Below are positions 8,999-16,667 of a stretch of DNA of 37,810 nucleotides, piece after piece (position 1 is the first letter of the stretch; every line of letters begins with the position of its first letter). Both the position numbers and the translations under genes were made by a program. This DNA comes from an uncultured Clostridia bacterium (GTDB lineage: Bacteria; Bacillota; Clostridia; TANB77; CAG-508): positions 1 to 37,810 of the forward strand of contig CALXRZ010000010.1 in NCBI GenBank assembly GCA_944391015.1, in the 5' to 3' direction. Below the pieces are notes generated by a model that was given only the letters and a program-made list of their open reading frames with translations, did no database searches and had not been told where the DNA came from.

Positions 8999-9538
8999 CT
9001 ATACACCTCCTAATTTTTGTATTAATGCTGCACTATCTGAATAGGTAACTTTTGTAGCAGTAGAAGTTAACAGAGAAGGATACATGACTGATGTTTTATC
9101 GTCTGTATGATTTAAACCAAATACATGTCCCATTTCATGGAGCATTAATAGTTTCTTTTTAGTTGCATTATTTCCAAAAGCACTGGTAAATTCAGCCTCA
9201 TCTATATCTATTTTACAATATAACCAATCGGCTGATGGACCTTTACTATTATATGAAAGTTCTGTTCCACCCTGTACAAAATAATGAACATAACCGTGCA
9301 TAGTCTTCGCCTATAACTTCGTTATAAAAATCCATTGGACTATTACTCTTTATATATGTCCTAGTCATAGGATAGAGTGGATTTGTATGATATCCAGTTT
9401 TAAACCAATTTGTTGCTGCTTGATTTACAGCAGTAGTAAAGCTAGAAGACAAATCTACAATATAATAGTAAGCTGCTCCATTGTAATTCCATTCCCAATC
9501 ATGTGAAAATGTAAAAGATTTTTATATTCTTTATACAT
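8999..9538 (-). pseudogene. Frameshifted matrixin-like zinc metalloprotease, copy A
   Basis: Two overlapping reading frames together give most of a protease homologous to the intact one at 12607-13215. Shared stretches are WEWNYNGAAYYYIV, WxKTGYHTNPLYPMTRT, DWLYCKI and the zinc site HEMGHVFGLNH followed by a Met-turn SVMYP. A 1-nt (or -2) frame break lies at about 9293-9302, between GEDY and GYVHYF. The signal-peptide region is also gone: a good GGAGGTGAAAGG site (9544-9555) precedes an ATG at 9538, but its frame does not match the WEWNY block, and the matching frame is closed by a stop a few codons upstream. No secreted active enzyme can be made as the sequence stands. Confidence 0.85.
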
Positions 9539-9630
9539 TTTTGCCTTTCACCTCCAATCTCTTATTAAATATAGAAATATTATTAATAAACAAATCATAT
9601 ATATTACCTTATTTATAAATTCTTCATTTA

Positions 9631-9658
9631 TAAGATATATTTTTTGGAGATTTGTTAC
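9631..9658 (-). promoter_or_regulatory. Candidate ECF-type promoter upstream of protease copy A
   Basis: The minus strand reads GTAACAAA (9658-9651), 15 nt, TCTTA (9635-9631), about 93 nt before the pseudogene's ATG. The same two blocks at the same spacing precede the ECF sigma gene (10411-10438). Confidence 0.4.
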
Positions 9659-9692
9659 AAAAATATATTTTTTTTAATAAATTCTCCAAAAG
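9642..9692. repeat. Long imperfect inverted repeat
   Basis: TTTTGGAGA-TTTGTTA pairs with TAATAAA-TTCTCCAAAA around an ~18-nt A/T loop (about 16 bp, one bulge, one G-U). It overlaps the candidate ECF promoter, so it may be an operator or a cruciform-forming site rather than a terminator; no clear T-run follows. Confidence 0.45.
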
Positions 9693-9703
9693 TACAATTT
9701 TAT

Positions 9704-9740
9704 GGTAAAAAAACTCTGGCTTAAATTTATAAGCCAGAGG
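9704..9740 (-). terminator. Rho-independent terminator of the secreted 151-aa gene
   Basis: Minus strand: CTCTGGCTTA ... TAAGCCAGAG-type stem of about 10 bp with an A/T loop, followed by seven T (plus-strand A-run 9704-9713). Confidence 0.85.
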
Positions 9741-9796
9741 AAAATTATATGAGCAAAATTCTATTAATTATGGATTATATTAAAGCTTATACAACT

Positions 9797-10252
9797 TTAG
9801 TAAATCCAACAGTTAATTCTTCCAGGAGTATTAGGACCTCCTACAATAGAGTAAATTACAGTATAGCCACCTGTAGTGGCAGGATTGAAAGAGATTTCCT
9901 CCCACGGACCATCGGTTCTACCTACATTTTTTCTTCTAAAAATACACTGATTGCCCATATAGACTTCAATGTTCATTTTAGTGTCAGCATTGAAATTTTC
10001 CAGACTAACAGTAAGATGGCCTTCAAACCAGTTTGAACCAGAAACCCGGAAAACAAAGGAGCCTCCATAACCATCAGATGCAGGGTCATGCCATTTTTGA
10101 CCATAGCCACTTAATGTTCCGTAAGGAACTGGAACATCTTCGCTAGTTGTCTTAATAGTAGGTAATTCAACTGTAGTATCCTTTGCATAAGCCGGAATAC
10201 AACAGATAGAGAATACCAAGATTAAGGCTAATAGCACAGAAAACTTTTTCAT
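9797..10252 (-). CDS. Secreted beta-rich protein of unlike base composition
   Basis: 151 aa with a clear signal peptide (MKKFSVLLALILVFSICCIPAYA, cleaved before KD) and a mature domain of about 128 aa. The mature part is rich in Gly, aromatic residues and alternating strands (GSFVFRVSGSNWFEGHLTVS), which suggests a small jelly-roll or carbohydrate-binding-like fold. I do not recognise the family. The frame opens further upstream, but GGAGGA sits 5 nt before the ATG at 10250-10252, and the upstream part holds a palindrome (AATGCAAT/ATTGCAT, about 10297-10315) typical of a regulatory region. Base composition is visibly higher in G+C (about 40 %) than the flanks (about 25-28 %), suggesting transfer. 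It is divergent from the ECF sigma gene. Confidence 0.75.
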   Translation of the reverse strand: MKKFSVLLALILVFSICCIPAYAKDTTVELPTIKTTSEDVPVPYGTLSGYGQKWHDPASDGYGGSFVFRVSGSNWFEGHLTVSLENFNADTKMNIEVYMGNQCIFRRKNVGRTDGPWEEISFNPATTGGYTVIYSIVGGPNTPGRINCWIY

Positions 10253-10377
10253 ATAGTCCTCCATTTCTTCTCTGCTCATATAACTTTTTATTAAATAATG
10301 CAATAAAAATTGCATCATTAGCAGTGTGTTACAATTTTACTCATTTGTCAACATGCTTTTGAAACATATAATTTCCT

Positions 10378-10406
10378 TTTACTCTTAAGCAAAAAAGTTT
10401 TATAAT
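10378..10406 (+). promoter_or_regulatory. Possible sigma-A promoter of the ECF operon
   Basis: TTTACT (10378-10383), 17 nt, TATAAT (10401-10406). It would give basal expression of the sigma/anti-sigma pair. Confidence 0.45.
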
Positions 10407-10410
10407 ATAT

Positions 10411-10438
10411 GTAACAAAATGTAAAAAAATAACTCTTA
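10411..10438 (+). promoter_or_regulatory. Candidate autoregulated ECF promoter
   Basis: GTAACAAA (10411-10418), 15 nt, TCTTA (10434-10438), about 33 nt before the sigma gene's ATG. A -35 containing AAC is usual for ECF sigma targets and ECF genes commonly control themselves. Identical blocks and spacing occur at 9658-9631 on the minus strand, and a near match at 13581-13554. Confidence 0.45.
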
Positions 10439-10470
10439 CATATATATAGCATAGAAGGGAAATATTTTAG

Positions 10471-10971
10471 ATGAATCAAATAAATGATATAGAAGAAATA
10501 TACATAGATAATTACAAAATTGTTTATAAGTATCTATTAGCTAATTCTCATAATAAAGATGTAGCAGAAGAGTTGACTCAGGAAACTTTTTATAGAGCAG
10601 TAAAAAACATTAATAATTTTAAAGGAGATTCAAAAATTTCCTCTTGGCTATGTCAAATTGCTAAGAATCTTTGGTTGGCTGAAATTAAACGAAATAAACA
10701 TTTTAAAGAAATAGATGAAAAAGATATCGTAATTTCTGATTATGATGTGTTAGCTAGTGAAGATAAAATCAACTTATATAAAAAAATACAACAATTAGAT
10801 ACTGAAACAAGAGATGTTATATATTTGAGATTAAGTGGAGAATTAACCTTTAAAGAAATATCTGAAATAATGAATAAAACCGAAAGTTGGGTAAGAGTAA
10901 CCTTTTATAGAGGAAAAGAAAAATTAAAATTAAAGGAGAATATTGAAAATGAGAGAAAGCAAAGACTGTAA
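10471..10971 (+). CDS. ECF-type RNA polymerase sigma factor
   Basis: 166 aa. Region 2 spans about residues 8-75 (DVAEELTQETFYRAVKNI, SWLCQIAKNLWL) and region 4 about 105-155 (TFKEISEIMNKTESWVRVTFYRG helix-turn-helix). The linker is short and there is no extra domain. It directs RNA polymerase to stress or envelope-signal promoters when released by its anti-sigma, whose gene overlaps its 3' end (translational coupling). Ribosome site GAAGGGA, about 12 nt before the ATG. Flanking protease cassettes are plausible targets, based on candidate promoter matches. Confidence 0.92.
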   Translation: MNQINDIEEIYIDNYKIVYKYLLANSHNKDVAEELTQETFYRAVKNINNFKGDSKISSWLCQIAKNLWLAEIKRNKHFKEIDEKDIVISDYDVLASEDKINLYKKIQQLDTETRDVIYLRLSGELTFKEISEIMNKTESWVRVTFYRGKEKLKLKENIENERKQRL

Positions 10972-11764
10972 TTTAATTAAAGATTTATTACCGACATATA
11001 TCGATGGCTTAACTAGTGTAGAAACTAATGAATTTATACAAAATCATTTACAACAATGCAAAAAATGTAAAGAACTGTATGAAAATATGAATGCTAATCT
11101 AAATGAAAAAGAAAATTCAGAAGACCAAAAGAAGATTAGAATATTAAAGAAAATAAATCATAAAATAAGAACATTACAAGCCATAATTATTTTGATTTTA
11201 ATTATTTTTTTAATAATTATTTTTAGAAAATATTTAATATTAAATCACATAGAAAATATTGCAGAGAATACTAATTATAATAACTATTATGAAAAGATTG
11301 TTGAGACGACTGAAAAAGTAATTTCTAGAACTGATTATTATCAAAATGGAGATAATTTTATATCAATACATACAAAAATAAATACTGACGATGAAGTTGA
11401 AAAATATGTAGAGTATAAATTAAATGATAAAGAAGACTATATTTCTGAAATTAATGGGGAAAAAATGAGATATGAGGGGAAAGAATTAATAAAACCTTTG
11501 GGACAATATCAATTTTTAAATAAAAGTTTTTTAGGTAACATTGGTCTTGCACTAGTTCCAGGATCATTAGAAGAAATGACGCTTTATAGAAAAGATTGTT
11601 ATTTATTAAAGGTAGAAAATTATTTTAACTTTATAGATAAAGAAACTGGGTTAACTATTAAAGAAATAAATGTTAATAATAATTCAGTAATTAATTACGA
11701 GTATGAATTTAATTCTGTTACTGATTCAAAAATTCTAGAGTTAATAAATGAGCATACAAAATAG
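10949..11764 (+). CDS. Membrane anti-sigma factor with zinc-binding ZAS domain
   Basis: 271 aa. The cytoplasmic N-terminus has the anti-sigma zinc motif H33-x3-C37-x2-C40 inside the common layout CNLIKDLLPTYIDGLTS ... HLQQCKKC. One transmembrane helix follows (about 76-98) and then an extracellular domain of about 170 aa. It should hold the ECF sigma inactive at the membrane until an external signal arrives. It overlaps the sigma gene by 23 nt. AGGAG (10934-10938) is 10 nt from the ATG at 10949 and 4 nt from an in-frame TTG at 10943; the ATG is preferred but the TTG is possible. The extracellular region could be a sensor or a target for the adjacent metalloproteases; that is inference. Confidence 0.88.
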   Translation: MRESKDCNLIKDLLPTYIDGLTSVETNEFIQNHLQQCKKCKELYENMNANLNEKENSEDQKKIRILKKINHKIRTLQAIIILILIIFLIIIFRKYLILNHIENIAENTNYNNYYEKIVETTEKVISRTDYYQNGDNFISIHTKINTDDEVEKYVEYKLNDKEDYISEINGEKMRYEGKELIKPLGQYQFLNKSFLGNIGLALVPGSLEEMTLYRKDCYLLKVENYFNFIDKETGLTIKEINVNNNSVINYEYEFNSVTDSKILELINEHTK

Positions 11765-11790
11765 AAAAAATAATTCTATTTTATTACATA

Positions 11791-11830
11791 CTAAAAAGCA
11801 CAGGAGAATATATACCTCTTGTGTTTTTAG
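11791..11830. terminator. Bidirectional terminator between convergent genes
   Basis: CTAAAAA-G-CACA...GAG pairs with CTC...TGTGTTTTTAG around an A/T loop. Both strands end in T-runs, serving the sigma operon (+) and the partner gene at 11857 (-). Confidence 0.75.
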
Positions 11831-11856
11831 TTAACTTATATAATGAATTCTTTATG

Positions 11857-12585
11857 TTATTGCTCAACATCATTCTTTATAATATTACTATTTATATATG
11901 TAGCTTTATCATAATCATAGACTTTATTATTTGAGATTTCTCTAATTCCGTAATGCACAGAATTTGGCATAAGTACTCCATTGGAATAACTTAAGAATAA
12001 AAGATATTCTTTATTCTCTTCCATACTAGCAAAGTCTAATTGATTATTTGGTGCGAATTCTTGAAATACATAATAATTTGCTCTAGCTGTTTTATCAATA
12101 TTAGTAAATTCATCTTCACGTACTGCTATATTATCTTTTAAAAAGTCATCTAACAGCATTACACCACCTAATCTTTCAAAAGTAACACTTCCGTTTACAT
12201 CCGTGTTTGATTCGTTTTTTAATACTTGTATGGTATTAAATGTAGTTTTTGTACGTATAGTTCCTTCTGACACATAACTTATCGAATCATTTTCAAAAGT
12301 TCCTATGATAATTATATCAGAACTTTTATATAGATAATCTAATGTTGGTTCTACACCAAGAGAATACTCAGAACTTACATAAAATATATTGTCTTTATCA
12401 TTTTCTTTTAGTACTTTGGAAATAGTTAAATTATCTGGACTATTTTCTAAACTCTCTGCTGATGTATCCGGAACCATACTATGATCTAAAGTTTTACTAT
12501 AAAATATAAAATAGACTAATAATGCTACTAGAGCAATTAAAGTTATTAAACTAATAATTATTATAATACTTTTCTTATTTTTCAT
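11857..12585 (-). CDS. Membrane-anchored protease-partner protein, copy B
   Basis: 242 aa. An N-terminal membrane helix (about 6-29) is followed by an extracellular domain paralogous to the 234-aa protein at 8292-8996 over its whole length (EPTLDYLYKSSDIIIIGTF, TTFNTIQVLKN, ANYYVFQEFAPNNQLDF, EYLLFLSY, HYGIREISNNKVYDYD). It lies 21 nt downstream of the intact metalloprotease on the same strand, the same order as copy A, so protease plus partner is a duplicated unit. No known family is assigned. Likely tethered on the outer membrane face. Confidence 0.8.
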   Translation of the reverse strand: MKNKKSIIIIISLITLIALVALLVYFIFYSKTLDHSMVPDTSAESLENSPDNLTISKVLKENDKDNIFYVSSEYSLGVEPTLDYLYKSSDIIIIGTFENDSISYVSEGTIRTKTTFNTIQVLKNESNTDVNGSVTFERLGGVMLLDDFLKDNIAVREDEFTNIDKTARANYYVFQEFAPNNQLDFASMEENKEYLLFLSYSNGVLMPNSVHYGIREISNNKVYDYDKATYINSNIIKNDVEQ

Positions 12586-12606
12586 ATTATTTTATTCCCC
12601 TTATTC

Positions 12607-13215
12607 TTAAAATTTTAATTTTTGTACTAAGGCTGCACTATCATCCTTTGTTATTTTAGTTGCCCTATTAAGTTCTATATATGTATACATAACGAGATTT
12701 GTAGATGATGTGTTATGAGCTAATCCAAAAGCATGTCCCATTTCATGGGCAATTAGAATCTTTCTTTTAGTAGGATTATCGCCAAAATCTTCATTAAATA
12801 GACTTTCATTAATTAGAATTTTACAATATAACCAATCTTTTAGTGGCCCATAATTGTTATCACCAAAGTCTAGTTTAGTCCCACCAAGTACATAGAAGTC
12901 TGTTCTTCCATATGTATTTTTACCTAAATTTGATTTATATAAATCTATTGGACTTTCTGATTGAGTTGATGTCCTAGTCATAGGATAAAGTGGATTTGTA
13001 TGATATCCAGTCTTATACCAATTAGAAGCTGCTTCCTTTGCTGATTCTTGAAACTTAGGAGATAAATTTACTATATAATAATAAGCGGCTCCATTATAAT
13101 TCCATTCCCAATCATTCTTATATGTGGGATATGCTGCATACACAGGTTTAGAATACATAAGGATAATAAATAAAATGACTAACAAAATAGGTAATTTTAG
13201 TTTCAAATTTTTCAT
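12607..13215 (-). CDS. Secreted matrixin-like zinc metalloprotease, copy B
   Basis: 202 aa. Signal peptide at about 1-27 (hydrophobic core LLVILFIILM, ends VYAA). The catalytic site H157-E158-x2-H161-x2-G164-x2-H167 is a full metzincin motif, with a Met-turn candidate at M176 (NLVMYTY). The small size, lack of a visible propeptide and WEWNYNGAAYYYIV N-terminal strand fit short bacterial matrixin/archaemetzincin-like proteins. It should be exported and cut proteins outside the cell; the substrate is unknown. The ATG has no ribosome site directly in front. AGGAAGGGG lies at 13257-13249, separated from the ATG by a perfect 16-nt palindrome. Confidence 0.88.
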   Translation of the reverse strand: MKNLKLKLPILLVILFIILMYSKPVYAAYPTYKNDWEWNYNGAAYYYIVNLSPKFQESAKEAASNWYKTGYHTNPLYPMTRTSTQSESPIDLYKSNLGKNTYGRTDFYVLGGTKLDFGDNNYGPLKDWLYCKILINESLFNEDFGDNPTKRKILIAHEMGHAFGLAHNTSSTNLVMYTYIELNRATKITKDDSAALVQKLKF

Positions 13216-13228
13216 ACATTTGTTTTAT

Positions 13229-13244
13229 GGTATATTAATATACC
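13229..13244. promoter_or_regulatory. Perfect 16-nt palindrome between ribosome site and start of protease B
   Basis: GGTATATTAATATACC is fully self-complementary. It sits between AGGAAGGGG (13257-13249) and the ATG (13215). As RNA it could loop out and shorten the 33-nt gap; as DNA it could be an operator. Both readings are inference. Confidence 0.4.
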
Positions 13245-13435
13245 AATTCCCCTTCCTACATATTTTTTAAATGTTTATACATTACTATTTAAAAAAAGCC
13301 TTAATCGTATTTCATACAAATAAAAACATCTCCTCCTTTTCAAATGATATATTTTAAAGCTAATATTAAAATAGAAGAAGTACAATATATAATAATTTTA
13401 TATGATATAAATAGACTTTATTTATAGTTATCCCT

Positions 13436-13567
13436 TTAAATTTTTAAATTGATTTTATAATTCGAAGATTTTAAATCTGTTATTGTATTAAAAAAATAAC
13501 TATAATCAACTACTGGATTATTTGTAATATTAAATTCTATTGCTCTTCTATTATTAGATTTATTATT
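13436..13567 (-). pseudogene. Gene remnant, 43 codons without a start
   Basis: An open stretch on the minus strand with protein-like composition (RRAIEFNITNNPVVDYSY then FFNTITDLKSSNYKINLKI, stop at 13436) has no start codon or ribosome site. It lies upstream of protease B in the same direction. It looks like the C-terminal end of a decayed gene; the family is not recognised. Confidence 0.3.
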
Positions 13568-13581
13568 TTAGAAATTGTTAC
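13554..13581 (-). promoter_or_regulatory. Candidate third ECF-type promoter, upstream of protease B
   Basis: The minus strand reads GTAACAAT (13581-13574), 15 nt, TCTAA (13558-13554). It differs by one base in each block from the elements before the ECF operon and protease A. It would give a leader of about 330 nt before protease B. Confidence 0.3.
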
Positions 13582-13627
13582 AATAAAAAAGTATTGTTAA
13601 AATTATTATAATTATTGTGTTCTATTC

Positions 13628-13825
13628 CAATATAATGAAATATGGCTAGAAAATGAAAAAATTCGAAACTTTTACAACAAATGATAACTATGTAAAAAAT
13701 ATATTACTGATGAAACATATAAAGGAAAATTGCTATTTAGTTTGACAATTTATAATTAAGCAGATAGAATATATTTAGTTATAGAAAAAGATGGCATAGA
13801 ATATAGGATAAATTTAGTGAGGTAA
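13628..13825 (+). pseudogene. Decayed small-protein gene with in-frame stops
   Basis: One frame reads QYNEIWLENEKIRNFYNK, then two stops, then KKYITDETYKGKLLFSLTIYN, a stop, and ADRIYLVIEKDGIEYRINLVR to TAA at 13823-13825. The spacing and composition are those of a real protein broken by nonsense changes. A hydrophobic run (IVKIIIIIVFY) in another frame just upstream (about 13595-13627) may be its original membrane segment. It ends 5 nt before the next gene and overlaps that gene's ribosome site, so it was probably the first gene of the small membrane-protein run. Confidence 0.45.
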
Positions 13826-13830
13826 AAATA

Positions 13831-14331
13831 ATGAAGAGTAAAGTAATAATCACAATAACAATAATAATTTTTGTGGTAATAAATTTATATTCTATATATT
13901 GTAAAATGGCTGTCCCTAATGAAGATATGAAAAGTATTTTAAAAGATATATTACCACAAGATTCAATACCGATAGTAGTTCAAATGGAAAACTTTTTTGT
14001 AAGTAACCCGTGGGTAAGAGTTATTTATATACAAAACTACAGATTTAATATTTTTGAAAAACACACAGGAGGACAGAATCAACCACTTTATCAAATTATT
14101 TCTGAAGTAATAGATAATAATTTATTTAACTATATATGGGTAATAAATGTATTACTTATTCTTATTATAATAGTTAATGTTATAATTTTAAAAAGAAATA
14201 AAGAAGTAGTATATGAAAATGATGATGAAAGATGTCAAAATAGTAGTAATACAATGTTTAACAAAATTCAGGTGCGAGAAATAGAAAAAGGAGGTAATAA
14301 AGTAAAAAACATTTATAGAGAGAAAAATTAG
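13831..14331 (+). CDS. Unrecognised small membrane protein with two helices
   Basis: 166 aa. Helix 1 at about 4-23 and helix 2 at about 101-120 (NYIWVINVLLILIIIVNVIIL) enclose an extracellular loop of about 75 aa; a charged cytoplasmic tail of about 45 aa follows. The ribosome site GTGAGG lies inside the end of the preceding remnant. It leads a run of four small membrane proteins on the same strand, each of helix-loop(-helix) plan, to 15902. No family is recognised. Confidence 0.6.
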   Translation: MKSKVIITITIIIFVVINLYSIYCKMAVPNEDMKSILKDILPQDSIPIVVQMENFFVSNPWVRVIYIQNYRFNIFEKHTGGQNQPLYQIISEVIDNNLFNYIWVINVLLILIIIVNVIILKRNKEVVYENDDERCQNSSNTMFNKIQVREIEKGGNKVKNIYREKN

Positions 14332-14386
14332 ATTATTAAGATTATATTTATCTTTACGAAAAAAAGTTTTTTACGATTTATTCAAA

Positions 14387-14788
14387 ATGAAGAAAAATAA
14401 ATTTTTTATAGCATTAGCAATATATTGTAGTGTTTATTTTATAGTATCATCTATATTATATTTATCTATAGAATTTTGTTTTATAGATGACAATGATAGA
14501 AAGTTAATTAAGAAAGAATTTAAACAATTAGAGAAAACCGAGATATTATTTGTATACAGGGATCGAATAAAGTTTAAACCTACTATAGTAGTAGTATATA
14601 GGGATAATTTAACTGGGAAAAAATATCATAGCAATATAATAATAAAGTCACAATTACCAAATATACAATATTTAGCAAACAAAATAAACGAAAACGATAT
14701 AATCAAATATTTTTGGTATTTTAATTTTATTAACTTAACAATCTTATTATTAACTTATAATACAATTAAAAAAATGAAAAATAAATAG
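14387..14788 (+). CDS. Unrecognised small membrane protein with two helices
   Basis: 133 aa. Helix 1 at about 7-28, an external segment of about 75 aa with beta character (TEILFVYRDRIKFKPTIVVV), and helix 2 at about 108-126. Ribosome site is weak (no AGGA-type site within 15 nt), so expression may depend on coupling or be low. Same topology as its neighbours; function unknown. Confidence 0.5.
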   Translation: MKKNKFFIALAIYCSVYFIVSSILYLSIEFCFIDDNDRKLIKKEFKQLEKTEILFVYRDRIKFKPTIVVVYRDNLTGKKYHSNIIIKSQLPNIQYLANKINENDIIKYFWYFNFINLTILLLTYNTIKKMKNK

Positions 14789-14827
14789 TTATACAAAATT
14801 TTAATGTGGTATGTGGAGGCAAAATTT

Positions 14828-15376
14828 ATGAAAAATAGAACAAAATCAATTATTATTTTTATTTCAGTGCTTATATTGATTAGTGTATTTCTATTTGCAG
14901 TATTTAAACTTGAAATAATCACTTGTGAAATTGCTGAAATAGATGATGATTACATTTATGCAAAAGTTCCATACCCTATAAAATGGTATATTGATCCATA
15001 TAAAGACAATGTGGTTATTACTAATACAAATGGCGAAATAATTGAAGCAAATGAGCTAAAAATTGGAGATACTATTCAAGTTGAAAAAGATTCTAAAAAA
15101 GTAGAATGTATAGTAGAGCAATTAGATAATAACGAAATTATAGTTGAAATTCCTAGAAGTATGTATTATTGCCTTTCGAGAGATAGAGGACTAGTATTAA
15201 ACAAATATGGTGGAATTATAAATTTTGATGAGTTAAAACTAGGAGACAATATAGTTGTTATAAATATTAAAGATTCATTTGATGATTTACTATTGAGTTA
15301 TTATAACGATAAAAAAGAGCCACCAGACCCATTAGAATATCTAAACAATGTGATATTGGTTAAAGTCTTTAAATAG
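14828..15376 (+). CDS. Unrecognised membrane-anchored protein with duplicated beta module
   Basis: 182 aa: one N-terminal helix (about 7-25) and an extracellular part with two similar segments. NTNGEIIEANELKIGDTIQV and NKYGGIINFDELKLGDNIVV are spaced about 65 residues apart, suggesting a tandem OB- or SH3-like barrel. Start choice: the frame opens at 14804, but GGAGG (14815-14819) lies 8 nt before the ATG at 14828. Family unknown. Confidence 0.65.
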   Translation: MKNRTKSIIIFISVLILISVFLFAVFKLEIITCEIAEIDDDYIYAKVPYPIKWYIDPYKDNVVITNTNGEIIEANELKIGDTIQVEKDSKKVECIVEQLDNNEIIVEIPRSMYYCLSRDRGLVLNKYGGIINFDELKLGDNIVVINIKDSFDDLLLSYYNDKKEPPDPLEYLNNVILVKVFK

Positions 15377-15467
15377 TAATTATAAGCATAATAAAATTAG
15401 AAATCAAATGACGAAAAATATTTAATTATTAACTATTATTGGAAGTAATAGAATTCGAGGAAAATTT

Positions 15468-15902
15468 ATGAAAAAGTTTAAAGTAATATTATATACAGTT
15501 ATATTTATTATAATGATGATTCTAAATAGTATATTGCTAATTATTGAAAATTTTACAATATTAACTACAGAATATGTGATGTTATGTTCAAAAGAAGATA
15601 GAGAATATATACAAAAAATATCTCATACTAATTATGATTTTAAGATAGCTATGGTAGAAGAAAAAGGTTTTATAAATCCTTATAGTGATGCAGAAATAGT
15701 GATAAATGATATATTACCATATCCAAGTACTTTTGGGGAAAGAAAAGTAATAGAAAACAATCCAGAAAATATAAAAAACAATATAAGCTTATACATAGAA
15801 GAACATTCAAATAAACCGTTAGTATTTGTAGTTTGTTTGGCACCATATACGATTTTTTATTTGCTTATAACTTTAATATATGTAAAATTATGCAAAACAT
15901 AA
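15468..15902 (+). CDS. Unrecognised small membrane protein with two helices
   Basis: 144 aa: helix 1 at about 6-27, an external loop of about 90 aa, helix 2 at about 118-140. CGAGGAAAATTT gives a good ribosome site. It is last in the run and ends in a bidirectional terminator. Its helix-loop-helix plan parallels the proteins at 13831 and 14387, though sequence similarity is not obvious by eye. Confidence 0.6.
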   Translation: MKKFKVILYTVIFIIMMILNSILLIIENFTILTTEYVMLCSKEDREYIQKISHTNYDFKIAMVEEKGFINPYSDAEIVINDILPYPSTFGERKVIENNPENIKNNISLYIEEHSNKPLVFVVCLAPYTIFYLLITLIYVKLCKT

Positions 15903-15928
15903 AAAGGGAGCTACTAGCTCTCCTTTTT
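15901..15928. terminator. Bidirectional terminator between convergent genes
   Basis: AAAAAGGGAGCT/AGCTCTCCTTTTT, about 12 bp with one bulge. T-runs on both sides serve the genes ending at 15902 (+) and 15927 (-). Confidence 0.85.
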
Positions 15929-16667
15929 AATAAGATATATCACTTCGATATAAAGTAAGAGCCATAGCTCTTATTTGGTCATTACTTTGCCCAGAAGAAT
16001 TTTTAGGTAATATTTTTCTATTACCGACTTGAATGAAGCAATTTGGTATTATGTTAGGTTTATTCATAAAATTAACAAATCTAATAATAGCTTCGGTAGC
16101 ATAAATTACTTCTTCCTCGGTATTGGCATAAATATATGTATCAAAATGCAAAATCCAATCCTCTTTTTTCCTTAATCCCAATTTACAATCAGAATATGTT
16201 TCTATTACATTGAATAAATGCTTATCTTTATCATCCCATTTTTCAAAATAGTATTTATAATACCTTGCAGACATATCATTTATATATATGTCTTTATTTT
16301 TAAAAATATGAATTTCAGAGTTCCCGATATCTGGAGAAGTAAAAATAAAATAACCATCTCCAAATAGATTAGTATTATTAGAAACATAATCTAGCCCATC
16401 TACAGTAAAATCAGTTAAATCTCGCTTTATCTTACTACATTTGAAGCCTACACATATATAATGTGTCAAGGAAGATAATAATATTACGCATAAGATAATA
16501 CAAACAATTTTAAAAATAAAAATTTTTCTTTTTCTCTTTAAAATATTCTCTTCATTTATAGAATCTGCGAACTTTTTTCTAATATCAAAACCATACTTTT
16601 CAATAATTTCCTCATTTTTACTATCTATATCGTCTCTAATTTCGTTCCATTCATCTTCTTTTTTCAA
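15927..16667 (-). CDS. Unrecognised single-pass membrane protein
   Basis: 246 aa: a charged cytoplasmic N-terminus (about 50 aa, IRDDIDSKNEEIIEKYGFDI), one helix (about 52-72, IFIFKIVCIILCVILLSS), and an extracellular domain of about 170 aa with no known motif. Start choice: the frame extends to a TTG at 16721 (264 aa, weaker AGGAAG site). TAAGGTGAT lies 5 nt before a TTG at 16665-16667 and matches the 16S tail better, so that start is preferred. Possibly a sensor or envelope protein; nothing more can be said. Confidence 0.6.
   Translation of the reverse strand: MKKEDEWNEIRDDIDSKNEEIIEKYGFDIRKKFADSINEENILKRKRKIFIFKIVCIILCVILLSSLTHYICVGFKCSKIKRDLTDFTVDGLDYVSNNTNLFGDGYFIFTSPDIGNSEIHIFKNKDIYINDMSARYYKYYFEKWDDKDKHLFNVIETYSDCKLGLRKKEDWILHFDTYIYANTEEEVIYATEAIIRFVNFMNKPNIIPNCFIQVGNRKILPKNSSGQSNDQIRAMALTLYRSDISY

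Noticed and set aside
9749..10036. 95-aa plus-strand ORF opposite the secreted protein
   Set aside because: Antisense shadow of a gene with signal peptide, ribosome site and terminator.
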